Shown here piece by piece: positions 1-6,407 of a stretch of DNA of 11,514 nt. Origin of the DNA: CAZMXI01 sp964570205. Its GTDB lineage: Bacteria; Planctomycetota; Phycisphaerae; Tepidisphaerales; Tepidisphaeraceae. The DNA lies in NCBI GenBank assembly GCA_964570205.1, contig CAZMXI010000156.1:1-11514 (forward strand), in the 5' to 3' direction. Position 1 is the first letter of the stretch; the number at the start of each line of letters is the position of its first letter. The position numbers and the translations under genes are program-made. The notes below the pieces were generated by a model. The model saw only the letters and a list, made by a program, of their open reading frames with translations. It was not told where the DNA came from and ran no database searches.

Positions 1-2
1 AG

Positions 3-400
3 TTGTTGTACAGGAACGTCGAATTCTCGGGCATTCGGGGGTATGTGCGGGTGGGGGTTGCGGCGTTGGGGCTGGCGGGCAGTTCTGCGGTGGTATATGG
101 GTTTCTGGCGGGGACGGCGGCGGTGGCGTCGCGGTTGACGGCATGGGAGGCGGCGTATCGGGGGCTGCGGTTGCCTTTGGCGGTGGTGCGGCGGGGGCTG
201 GACTATCACAGCGCCCATTACCTGCCGGTGGCGGTGATGGGTTTCCTGACGGTGGCGGGCTATATGATTCTGCTGTGCGGGGTGCTGGATGATCGATCGG
301 GTCCGGCGTACCTTTATGTGTTGTCGGCCGAGGTGTTTGTTGCGGCGGCGTATTTGTTCAAGACGTACTGGATCGGGATGCGGAACATGATGTTCGCGAA
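3..400 (+). CDS. Partial multi-span membrane protein, unidentified
   Basis: The frame is open from the first bases of the window and runs into the scaffold gap at 401, so both ends are missing; the TTG at base 3 is not claimed as the true start. The 132 visible residues hold about three hydrophobic segments (near residues 14-42, 72-94 and 101-123). A short basic, aromatic stretch (KTYWIGMRNMMFA) leads into the gap. It is probably an inner-membrane protein. I recognise no family, and no catalytic motif is visible. Codons end mostly in G, like the two genes downstream. Read through the ten Ns at nominal length, the frame would run to 548 and overlap the next gene by 124 bases, which is unlikely. 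The real C-terminus is more likely lost in the gap. A fusion to the next gene cannot be excluded, because the true gap length is unknown. Confidence 0.5.
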
Positions 401-410
401 NNNNNNNNNN
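401..410. other. Scaffold gap (10 N)
   Basis: Ten Ns replace the end of the first membrane-protein gene and the region just upstream of the TVP38-like gene. All three gaps in the window have the same length, so this is a placeholder and not a measured distance. Reading frame across it means nothing. Confidence 0.97.
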
Positions 411-424
411 AGGGCCGGGCAAGG

Positions 425-1174
425 ATGGTCAGGGCGATTCACAAGCGGCGATGGACGATCATGGGGCTGGTGGTGGTGGGGATTGCGCTGGTGTGGGTGC
501 TGTATGGCACGGACCTTGGGGAGGACATACGCCAGCGGGATGCGCTGAGGCGATGGACGGTGAACGATCCGCTGTTGTCGCGGTTCACGTTCCTGGTGAC
601 GTATTTCATCGTGGGGCTGTTCGCGCTGCCGGTGTGGTGGCTGCAACTGCTGGCGGGGCATTGCTTCGGGCTGGTGATGGGCGTGGTGTGGTGCCACGTG
701 GGGGCGATGGCGGCGGCGTGGGCGAGCGTGCAATTGGCGCAGTGGCTGATGGGGGACTGGATCGAGGGGCATCTTGGGCGGCATCGGGAGCGATTTCACG
801 CCATCTGCCGCAAGCTGGGGCACAACGGGCTGCTGGTGGTGACGGCGACGCGGGTGAGCCACGTGATGCCGTTCGGGATCAGCAACTACCTGTTCGGGCT
901 TACGCGGCTGCGGATGGTGGATGTGCTGGTGGGGACGGTTCTGGGTGGGACGCTGAGCAAGATGCTTCACGTAGCGGCGGGGAGCGATCCGCGCATGCTG
1001 TACGCCCCGTGGTTTCTGGCATCGCTGGTGGTGGTGAACGCGCTGCTACTGTCGCCGTTGTTGCTTCAACGGTTGTTGCCGAGGCGGACGGCGGCGGACG
1101 AGGCGACGGGGGATTCCGCAGCGTTGGCGCCGGCGTTTGCCGGGGAAGAGGCCGATGCCGCCGAGTGCTCATGA
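425..1174 (+). CDS. TVP38/TMEM64 family (VTT domain) membrane protein
   Basis: A 249-residue polytopic inner-membrane protein of the TVP38/TMEM64 (VTT/SNARE-associated, DedA-related) group. Members of the wider superfamily are linked to lipid scrambling and envelope homeostasis; the substrate here is unknown. A basic start (KRRW, residues 7-10) leads into the first membrane segment (about 11-27). The VTT core spans about 65-185: the ALPVWW...LAGHCFGLVMG block (67-86) is the usual proline/glycine-rich re-entrant region, and TRVSHVMPFGISNYLFGLTRL (142-162) matches the conserved second half. A further segment lies near 196-218, followed by an acidic, alanine-rich tail. In the usual R-x-x-P-x-x-PF motif the first proline is histidine here (R143, H146, P149-F150). 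The ATG at 425 was chosen because family members begin with a short basic stretch before the first helix. AGGG at 411-414 is a possible but distant ribosome site, and the upstream context is lost in the gap. Confidence 0.85.
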   Translation: MVRAIHKRRWTIMGLVVVGIALVWVLYGTDLGEDIRQRDALRRWTVNDPLLSRFTFLVTYFIVGLFALPVWWLQLLAGHCFGLVMGVVWCHVGAMAAAWASVQLAQWLMGDWIEGHLGRHRERFHAICRKLGHNGLLVVTATRVSHVMPFGISNYLFGLTRLRMVDVLVGTVLGGTLSKMLHVAAGSDPRMLYAPWFLASLVVVNALLLSPLLLQRLLPRRTAADEATGDSAALAPAFAGEEADAAECS

Positions 1175-1243
1175 GCGGGCCGTGTTTCCGTTGCGATGCG
1201 CTGTGTGTGCGTTCTGGTCTGAACGAGCGGGGACGAAGCGGTG

Positions 1244-2236
1244 ATGATTGTCGATGCACATCTGGACCTGGCTTACAACGCCTGTCGCGGGCGTGATGTG
1301 ATGCGTCCGGCCGCGGAGCAGGCGGCCGACGATGAGGGGACGCCGAGCGTGGGCCTGCCGGACCTGCGGCGTGGGGGCGTGGGGCTGATCTGCGCGACGA
1401 TCTACTGCGAGCCGGCGCTGCGGCCGGGGTCGGTCGGTTATCGCACGCGCGAGGAGGCGCACTCGATGGCGAGGCGGCAGGCGGCGTGGTATGCGAGGCA
1501 GGAGCAGGCCGGGGAACTCCGGTTGGTGCGGCGTGCGGCGGAATTGCCGGGAGCGATGGAGGCTGGGGCGATGCCGGCGATCATGCTGATGGAGGGGGCC
1601 GACCCGGTCGAGGGGCCGGGGCAGTTTGGCGAGTGGTTTGATGCAGGGGTGCGGATCGTGGGTCTGGCGTGGAAGCGCACGCATTATGCGGGCGGCAGCG
1701 GAGCGCCCGGGCCGCTGACGGTCGCGGGGATGGAACTGGTGCGCGAGCTGGACCGATTCGGGGTGATCCATGACGTGTCGCATTTGGCGGAGGAAGCGTT
1801 CTGGCAACTGCTGGACATGAGCGACGGGCCGATCATCGCGTCGCATTCGAACTGTCGGGCGATCATCCCGACGGACCGGCAGTTGTCGGATGAGATGATC
1901 CGGGCGCTGATCGAGCGGGGCGGGGTGATCGGGGTGAACTTCTTCGACAAGTTCCTGATTCCGCCGGCCGAGGCGGGACGGCGGGCGACGCTGGCGGATG
2001 TGGTCCGGCAGATCCGGCATGTCTGCGACCTGGCCGGCAACGCGAAGCACGTTGGCATTGGGACGGACATGGATGGGGGCTTTGGCCGGGAGCGGTTGCC
2101 GGTGGAGTTCGAATCGAGCGCGGATCTGGTAAAGCTGGAGCGGGCGCTACGTGATGGCGGATTTGGCGAGTGGGATGTCGAGGCGATTCTGTATGGGAAC
2201 TGGCTGAGGGCGTTTACCGGGGGCTTGCAGGCATGA
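1244..2236 (+). CDS. Membrane dipeptidase (peptidase family M19)
   Basis: A 330-residue zinc dipeptidase of the M19 (renal dipeptidase-like) amidohydrolase family, which hydrolyses dipeptides, often with D-residues tolerated at the C-terminal side. All expected metal and catalytic positions are present: H6-x-D8 at the start, the bridging E117 (in LMEGADPVEG), H180 (in HDVSHL), H201 (in SHSNCRAI) and D275 in GTDMDGG, where the family has GSDFDG. GVNFF and the C-terminal GNWLRAF are also family hallmarks. No signal peptide is seen; the HxD motif begins at residue 6, so the enzyme is probably cytoplasmic. I chose ATG 1244 over GTG 1241, three bases upstream, because it places the motif as in relatives; the purine-rich GAGCGGGGACG just upstream can serve as ribosome site. 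It lies 69 bases after the TVP38-like gene on the same strand, possibly co-transcribed. Roles in peptidoglycan or dipeptide salvage are inference. Confidence 0.93.
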   Translation: MIVDAHLDLAYNACRGRDVMRPAAEQAADDEGTPSVGLPDLRRGGVGLICATIYCEPALRPGSVGYRTREEAHSMARRQAAWYARQEQAGELRLVRRAAELPGAMEAGAMPAIMLMEGADPVEGPGQFGEWFDAGVRIVGLAWKRTHYAGGSGAPGPLTVAGMELVRELDRFGVIHDVSHLAEEAFWQLLDMSDGPIIASHSNCRAIIPTDRQLSDEMIRALIERGGVIGVNFFDKFLIPPAEAGRRATLADVVRQIRHVCDLAGNAKHVGIGTDMDGGFGRERLPVEFESSADLVKLERALRDGGFGEWDVEAILYGNWLRAFTGGLQA

Positions 2237-2237
2237 T

Positions 2238-2247
2238 GCGGCGCCGC
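2238..2247. repeat. 10-bp perfect palindrome after the dipeptidase gene
   Basis: GCGGCGCCGC begins two bases after the dipeptidase stop codon. It is self-complementary with no loop and no T-run follows, so it is a poor intrinsic terminator. It may be chance in GC-rich DNA. The rest of 2248-2375, before the GroES-like gene, shows no convincing promoter pair. Confidence 0.3.
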
Positions 2248-2375
2248 TCCTGCTGCGGCTTATCTTACGAAGGTCGGGCAGTCCGGATCGCTCCGGGTGC
2301 CGGGGGGGACCCACCAGGGCGCGGACGTCATGCCATCCGTGGCCATCGCTGCAGTCGGCCGCTATCATGTGGAGT

Positions 2376-2765
2376 ATGGCCAAGCCAGGTTCCAAGCGCC
2401 GAATCGAGTACGACATCATTGAGCCGACGGGCAAGCGCGTCGTCATCCGCAAGGATGAAAACCGCCGCGAAACCAAGAGCGGCATTGTGCTGCCCGACAG
2501 CCACGAGATTCCCGTCATCACCGGGCGGGTCATCGCGATCAGCAAAGCCATCGAGAACGATGAGGACCAGACCATCCGCCAGTACGACAAGGTTCTTTTC
2601 GATCCTCGCGAGGCCATCCCGGTCGAGCTCGAACATGACAACAAGCTGTTCGTCGTCGCCATCGACCGCGTGCTGGCCATTTTCCGCCGGTCGGACCAGC
2701 CCAGGGCCATCACGAAGCAACACGCCGAGGATGAAGACGGCATTGAGCCGTCGGATGACGTCTGA
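2376..2765 (+). CDS. GroES-like co-chaperonin (Cpn10 family), divergent
   Basis: A 129-residue protein related to GroES, the heptameric lid of the GroEL chaperonin. The Cpn10 beta-barrel pattern is visible: GKRVVIRKDE (19-28) matches the first strand, ETKSGIVLPDS (32-42) corresponds to the mobile loop with the GroEL-contacting I-V-L triad kept at 37-39, ITGRVIAIS (48-56) matches GxVxxVG, and YDKVLFDP (70-77) matches the GDxVxF strand. It ends with VLAIFRR (99-105) plus an extra, mostly acidic tail of about 24 residues; ordinary GroES is about 95 residues. No groEL is nearby, so it may be a second, specialised copy. The start is ATG 2376 (MAKPGSKRR); an ATG at 2367 in the same frame would add three residues. 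Codons mostly end in C, unlike the G-ending genes upstream, as expected of a well-expressed gene. The receiver-like gene follows 35 bases later, probably in one transcript. Confidence 0.82.
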   Translation: MAKPGSKRRIEYDIIEPTGKRVVIRKDENRRETKSGIVLPDSHEIPVITGRVIAISKAIENDEDQTIRQYDKVLFDPREAIPVELEHDNKLFVVAIDRVLAIFRRSDQPRAITKQHAEDEDGIEPSDDV

Positions 2766-2800
2766 CAGACAAGAACTGAAGCCACAAGGGGTATGCCCCG

Positions 2801-3187
2801 ATGCCCAAGAACGTTGTACTGGTTGGACACTGCGGCCCGGACAGCAGTTATCTTCGCATGGCGATTCGATCCGCCGATCCACAGGCGCATGTATTGACCG
2901 CCGCGAATGAGCAGACCCTGCACAGGCATCTGAAACAGGGCGCCGACCTGATCCTGTTCAACCGCCTGGTCAATTCTGGCTTCGAGGAGACCGAGGGCGT
3001 TGCCATCATCCGCCGGCTCAAGCGCGAACATCCCGAGCTTCGGATGATGATGGTGAGCAACTACTCCGACGCACAGCACGCAGCGCAGAAGGCCGGCGCC
3101 CTGCCGGGCTTCGGCAAGGATGAACTGGGGTCCGCCAGGGTGGCACAGCTCTTGAGGGATGCCCTCGCCCCGGCTCCCGAGGCATAG
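2801..3187 (+). CDS. Receiver-like (pseudo-response-regulator) protein
   Basis: A 128-residue single-domain protein with the alternating strand/helix pattern of a CheY-like receiver and no output domain. The first strand is VVLVGHC (5-11) with D14 in the usual acidic region. The third strand is DLILFN (49-54), where the phospho-acceptor aspartate is replaced by N54. The fourth strand is MMMVSN (82-87) with S86 in the conserved Ser/Thr place, and K106 in GFGKDE matches the invariant lysine. Without the aspartate it probably cannot be phosphorylated normally; a fixed-state or protein-binding role is inference. The ribosome site AAGGGG (2786-2791) lies nine bases before the ATG. It follows the GroES-like gene by 35 bases, so a shared transcript is likely. 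The receiver assignment rests on pattern only; a divergent Rossmann-like protein is the alternative. Confidence 0.62.
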   Translation: MPKNVVLVGHCGPDSSYLRMAIRSADPQAHVLTAANEQTLHRHLKQGADLILFNRLVNSGFEETEGVAIIRRLKREHPELRMMMVSNYSDAQHAAQKAGALPGFGKDELGSARVAQLLRDALAPAPEA

Positions 3188-3203
3188 CGCCCATCAACGC
3201 CGA

Positions 3204-3243
3204 TGGACACCGCGCCCGCCTCGGCGGCGTGCATCGGTGTCCA
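3204..3243. terminator. Candidate bidirectional hairpin between convergent genes
   Basis: TGGACACCG (3204-3212) and CGGTGTCCA (3235-3243) form a perfect 9-bp stem, and a second inner stem CCGCC/GGCGG lies in the loop. It sits in the 80 bases between two convergent genes, ending at 3187 (+) and 3268 (-), so it could stop transcription from both sides. No T-run flanks it, so intrinsic termination is uncertain. Confidence 0.45.
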
Positions 3244-3267
3244 CCGGCGGCCAAGGGCCAGGTCCGG

Positions 3268-4892
3268 CTATCCAAGCAGTTCCCAGCCGATCGGGATCTT
3301 TTTCAGGGCATAGCCGGCTTCCTTCGTCCAGTCGCCGTAGATCGTATCCCAGTGGAACCCGGGCATGTTCAATGCGACTTTCTCATCGGGCACCTTGTAC
3401 GCCACCTCGATCTGCGAGCGGCAGATCGGCAGGAACGGCGCTTCGACGATCTCGCCGAGCAGTCCCACGTATCGGGCGCTTGAGAACTCGGGAATGATGT
3501 TCGTCACCTTCTGCCCCTTGCGCATCTCAACCTTCGGGGCAGCGCCGTAGTCGGATTCGAAGTGCGTGACGATCCTCGCCGGCTCCAGCGTCTTGCCGTC
3601 GAGCTTGCGGGGCGCGGTGCAATGGGCCAGGGTGATGATGCCGTCGTGCGGATAGGTCGGGTCGTTCAGGAAGTTCGGGGTTCCGGCGATGCNNNNNNNN
3701 NNGGCGCCCCGAGACGTACCATCCGTGGGGCGACAACCTCGTCGGCCGCGTCCGCGATGCTCGACAGCAGGATGCCCGCGGGAATCACTACGAAATCGCT
3801 CTCGCAGAAGGCGAGATAGCCGTCGTCGTTCAGGGTTGACAGAGTCAGGCAGGCGGTGGTCTTCGACATGGGCATGATCGTGCCCATGCACGCATTCACG
3901 GTGATGGCGCTGCAGCCGGCCTTGGCCATCAGATTGCGGAAAACCGCATCGAGCAGGAACGCGTTCTCCACGTAGCTCTTTTCGGTCTCCAACTTGACCA
4001 GCGGGTCATTCAGATAAGCCGCAGCCCGCTGCCTGGCCAATTTCATGGCCGATTCATCCTTCATGGCGTCGGCCAGAATCTTCGCCAGGTCGGGATAGTT
4101 GACGGTCTGGATGTCCAGCTTCCACTTCTCGCGCGCCAGGGTGGGGGCGTTGGGGGTTTCCCATCCGGCCGGGCCGCCGATCGCGAGGATCTTGGTCCCC
4201 AGGGCGTTCTTCAGCCCGCACAGCGCCCGCAGTCGCCAGGTCAGCTCAGGCTGCGAGTCGACCACGACATCGCCGTTGTCCACGGTCTTGGTCAACAGCG
4301 CATCCTTGTGCTGGTGCAGATATCGCGGGCTGATGATCTCGTACCAGAGGTAAAGCGGCCCGGACCGGTGCCGGATGAAGAAGACCACGTTCTTGCCCGT
4401 CTTGGTCACGGCGTCGAAGGTGCTCTGCGGCCCGCCCGCGGCGTAGACGATCACGGTATCCGCACCGGCCAGGTCCTGGATCTGCGCGATCTCGTTGGGA
4501 CTCCGCACGCCGGACACCGGAAGGAAGGTGACGGGGAAGTCGGCCGAGCCCTTCAGTTTGTCCAACTCGCCCTTGATCCGTGCCATTTCCTCCTGGGCCT
4601 GTTGTTGGGTTTCGATGCCGCCCCAGCTTCGCCAGCTCGTCTGCGGCCGGCGCGTGGGAGTTTCATAGGCGAGGATCGGCTTGACCAGCAGGGGCTTGCG
4701 ACCGGGCGCGGGGAGGATGGATGCATCTGCCGCCTGGGCTGCCTGCCAGGTCATGCCGGTCATGGCCAGCGCGCTGATGGCGATGCCGCTGGCCGACAGG
4801 AAATCTCGCCGCGTAACACCGTGGTCGCCATCACACCCTCCATTGCAGCAGCGGGGGTGAACGGGCAGGGAACGATGATCGTGATCGGGCAT
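3268..4892 (-). CDS. Tat-exported sugar-isomerase-like protein (fucose isomerase-like C-terminus), split by a scaffold gap
   Basis: The gene codes for an exported protein with a twin-arginine signal: TRRDFLSAS (R28-R29), a hydrophobic core, and probable cleavage after AQA near residue 54. The C-terminal half resembles the L-fucose/L-arabinose isomerase-like group, with blocks such as CLTLSTLNDDGY, CESDFVVIP (363-371), FLNDPTYPHDG, AHCTAPRK and THFESDYGAAPK. The reaction is not certain; export is unusual for a sugar isomerase, so it may bind or modify an extracellular sugar. The start ATG 4892 has an excellent ribosome site, AGGAGG (4904-4899), six bases away. Unusually, a 26-residue Cys/His-rich stretch (CCNGGC, DHDH) precedes the Tat motif. 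The gap at 3693-3702 shifts the frame at nominal length. Joining at a 7-base repeat flanking it, which removes 68 bases, restores one 518-residue frame. The gene stands alone and converges on the receiver-like gene. Confidence 0.8.
3693..3702. other. Scaffold gap (10 N) inside the isomerase-like gene
   Basis: Ten Ns lie in the coding sequence. The same 7 bases, GCGATGC, occur at 3686-3692, at the end of the left contig, and again at 3754-3760 in the right contig. This suggests that the contigs really overlap and that 3703-3753 is a spurious contig tip. Confidence 0.95.
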
Positions 4893-4898
4893 GATGCT

Positions 4899-4904
4899 CC
4901 TCCT
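4899..4904 (-). promoter_or_regulatory. Strong ribosome binding site of the isomerase-like gene
   Basis: AGGAGG on the minus strand, six bases before ATG 4892. It fixes the start of the protein and so shows that the Cys/His-rich stretch before the Tat motif is translated. Confidence 0.8.
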
Positions 4905-4963
4905 GAAGGTGAGAGCTGTTTGTGTACCGAACGCGCCGAGTCCGATGTGGGGCGCTGGAATCT

Positions 4964-4992
4964 AAGTTACCCTGTCCTGTACGACGTGTCGA
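4964..4992 (-). promoter_or_regulatory. Candidate promoter of the isomerase-like gene
   Basis: On the minus strand TCGACA (4992-4987) resembles a -35 box and is followed after 17 bases by TAACTT (4969-4964), a weak -10. The leader would be about 65 bases. The -35 is good and the -10 poor, so this is tentative. Confidence 0.3.
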
Positions 4993-5045
4993 CATCGAGC
5001 GCGAGTCCGATTCAGGAGCGATGTAGTGCGGATTCGGCAGTGTCT

Positions 5046-5064
5046 TCTCACCATGGCGGTGAGA
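5046..5064. repeat. Small hairpin with the GGTGAGA motif
   Basis: TCTCACC (5046-5052) and GGTGAGA (5058-5064) form a 7-bp stem with a 5-base loop. The right arm plus two bases (GGTGAGAGC, 5058-5066) recurs exactly at 4908-4916, close to the isomerase ribosome site. It could be an operator-like motif or chance. Confidence 0.35.
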
Positions 5065-5090
5065 GCCGCGAGGATCTCGGCCGGCGTTAC

Positions 5091-5119
5091 AAAAAACCCT
5101 CGGCGGAGAAGCCGAGGGT
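5091..5119 (-). terminator. Intrinsic terminator of the prepilin-like gene
   Basis: Read on the minus strand, ACCCTCGGC (5119-5111), a six-base loop and GCCGAGGGT (5104-5096) form a perfect 9-bp stem, followed directly by a run of T (5095-5091). It starts 28 bases after the prepilin-like stop codon and is the clearest terminator in the window. Confidence 0.92.
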
Positions 5120-5147
5120 CTGGACATTCAGAATGTGAGGAAACGGA

Positions 5148-5903
5148 TCAGTGTCCGCCGCCCGGGCTGATCGCCATCGGCACGCACCAAAGGCGGCTGC
5201 GCACGCCGCCGGCGACATTGGCTTCCTTGTTGAATTCACCAACCGTGATCCATTCGGCGTGTCCGCCAAAGCAGCCGACGATGGCACCGGCATTAGCGCC
5301 GGAGTTTCTGCCGCCGTGGCGTTTGGTGATGCCTTCCCATGGGAAATTGGCGGCGTCATGCCAATAGCCCGAATCGCCCTTTTCGTCGATTTCCCAGATG
5401 AGGATCTCGCCGGCCTTGTACTGGGTAAGTCGAGTCCACTTCATGGGGTTGCAGAAGTTGTTGACGGCGCCGTTCATGCTGTAACTGGAGATGTGGTGAA
5501 CGGTTCCGACCGCGTTGTTGCCCACCGAACCCGGAGGCTCGGTATCGAACGGGCAGCGGTATATCTTCTCGGATTTGAGATACTGAAAGAGGGAGCCCTG
5601 CTTCAACTGCTGGACGACCTGCGCATTGGTTGACCCGCCCGCGATCACGCCCTTGTAGCAGAAGCCGGTGAACGTGTTGTCATAGCTGCGCCAGTTGCAG
5701 AAGGGCAGGAACCCTTTGTTGTCACCGGCGTACATATGAACAGCCGTCAATATCTGTTTGTGGTTGCTGAGGCACGCGGTTCGGGCGGCGGCCTCTTTAG
5801 CGCGGCTTAGCGCGGGCAACAGAATCGAGATCAGCAGCGCGATGATGCCGATGACCACCAATAACTCGACGAGCGTAAATGCTCTTCGGAACTTGAGTTT
5901 CAT
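5148..5903 (-). CDS. Prepilin-type N-terminal cleavage/methylation protein (type II/IV pseudopilin-like)
   Basis: A 251-residue exported protein with a class III signal: a short basic leader MKLKFRRA, then FTLVELLVV. Prepilin peptidase should cut between A8 and F9 and methylate F9; E13 is the conserved +5 glutamate. The -1 residue is alanine and not the usual glycine. A hydrophobic helix (9-32) is followed by a globular part with paired cysteines (C44, C69, C82, C117, C151, C211, C240). Near the end, RHGGRNSGANAG...CFGGHAEW (195-218) matches the 'H...DGH' tail of the large planctomycete/verrucomicrobial pseudopilin families, with glycine in place of aspartate. The start is ATG 5903 with GTGAGG (5915-5910) six bases upstream; the in-frame GTG 5915 overlaps that site and was rejected. 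Such proteins are numerous in planctomycete genomes and their functions are mostly unknown. The gene is a single unit with its own promoter and terminator. Confidence 0.9.
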   Translation of the reverse strand: MKLKFRRAFTLVELLVVIGIIALLISILLPALSRAKEAAARTACLSNHKQILTAVHMYAGDNKGFLPFCNWRSYDNTFTGFCYKGVIAGGSTNAQVVQQLKQGSLFQYLKSEKIYRCPFDTEPPGSVGNNAVGTVHHISSYSMNGAVNNFCNPMKWTRLTQYKAGEILIWEIDEKGDSGYWHDAANFPWEGITKRHGGRNSGANAGAIVGCFGGHAEWITVGEFNKEANVAGGVRSRLWCVPMAISPGGGH

Positions 5904-5962
5904 AAAACGCCTCACAGAGATGTGCCATGTCGGACCGAGCCACCAACCCGACCATACACAAT

Positions 5963-5991
5963 ATCTTAAGTCCCAGATGAACCGCCGTCAA
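5963..5991 (-). promoter_or_regulatory. Sigma70-type promoter of the prepilin-like gene
   Basis: On the minus strand TTGACG (5991-5986) and TAAGAT (5968-5963) are separated by exactly 17 bases. The predicted transcript start near 5956 leaves a leader of about 53 bases before ATG 5903. Confidence 0.65.
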
Positions 5992-6036
5992 TTCTCTCGG
6001 GGCGGTCCCTGGAGTTTTATTCGCGGTGTCCAGTGG

Positions 6037-6064
6037 TTGAAAAGCCATGGCCGGGCGGTAGAAT
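6037..6064 (+). promoter_or_regulatory. Sigma70-type promoter of rpsR
   Basis: TTGAAA (6037-6042) and TAGAAT (6059-6064) are 16 bases apart. The predicted start near 6071 gives a leader of about 33 bases, with GGAG (6090-6093) ten bases before the S18 start codon. It is divergent from the prepilin promoter 45 bases away. Confidence 0.65.
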
Positions 6065-6103
6065 ACCCGGCTCGTTTCTGAGAAACAGTGGAGCAGACCC
6101 GAT

Positions 6104-6376
6104 ATGGCCAAGTTTGAACGACGCGAGCGGCGAGATCAGGACAAATTCCAGAGCTTTTCCCGGCCCAAGGTGAAGGTGGTTCGCACCAGTGGCAAAGGGA
6201 AGGTCTTTGTTGACTATAAGGATACCGAGACGCTCCGCCGGCTGCTCAGCGGCAATGGCAAGATCATCTCCCGGAAGCGTGCCAGCACGAGCGCCATGGA
6301 GCAGCGCATGGTGGCCGCGGCCATCAAGCGGGCTCGATACATGGCGTTGCTGCCGTATATTTCGACCGGTTTCTAG
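6104..6376 (+). CDS. rpsR: 30S ribosomal protein S18
   Basis: A 90-residue ribosomal protein S18, a component of the platform of the small subunit that partners S6 and binds 16S rRNA. The family core is clear: VDYKDTETLRRLLS (36-49), GKIISRKRA (52-60) and the signature AAIKRARYMALLPY (72-85). The N-terminus has no cysteines, so it is the non-zinc form. Length is normal, with a slightly long basic/acidic N-terminus (KFERRERRDQDKF). S18 usually sits in an rpsF-ssb-rpsR-rplI operon. Here it is a single gene with its own promoter and a strong terminator, beside an unrelated prepilin-like gene. The start ATG 6104 follows GGAG at 6090-6093. Gene identity is certain enough to name; whether it is the only S18 copy cannot be judged from this window. 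Confidence 0.95.
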   Translation: MAKFERRERRDQDKFQSFSRPKVKVVRTSGKGKVFVDYKDTETLRRLLSGNGKIISRKRASTSAMEQRMVAAAIKRARYMALLPYISTGF

Positions 6377-6407
6377 GCCGTCGTGTCCTTTTCTGATGTA
6401 GACCATG

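Noticed and set aside
2363..2368. TATCAT as a -10 box for the GroES-like gene
   Set aside because: It overlaps the upstream alternative start codon and would leave almost no leader; no -35 partner is seen.
3703..3753. Possible genuine 17-residue insertion in the isomerase-like protein, or a short plus-strand coding piece (reads ETYHPWGDNLVGRV)
   Set aside because: It borders a scaffold gap and disappears cleanly when the contigs are joined at the flanking 7-base repeat. A chimeric contig tip is simpler.
4308..5138. 276-codon plus-strand frame over the start of the isomerase-like gene
   Set aside because: Runs through the minus-strand Tat signal, its ribosome site and the prepilin terminator; no recognisable motif.
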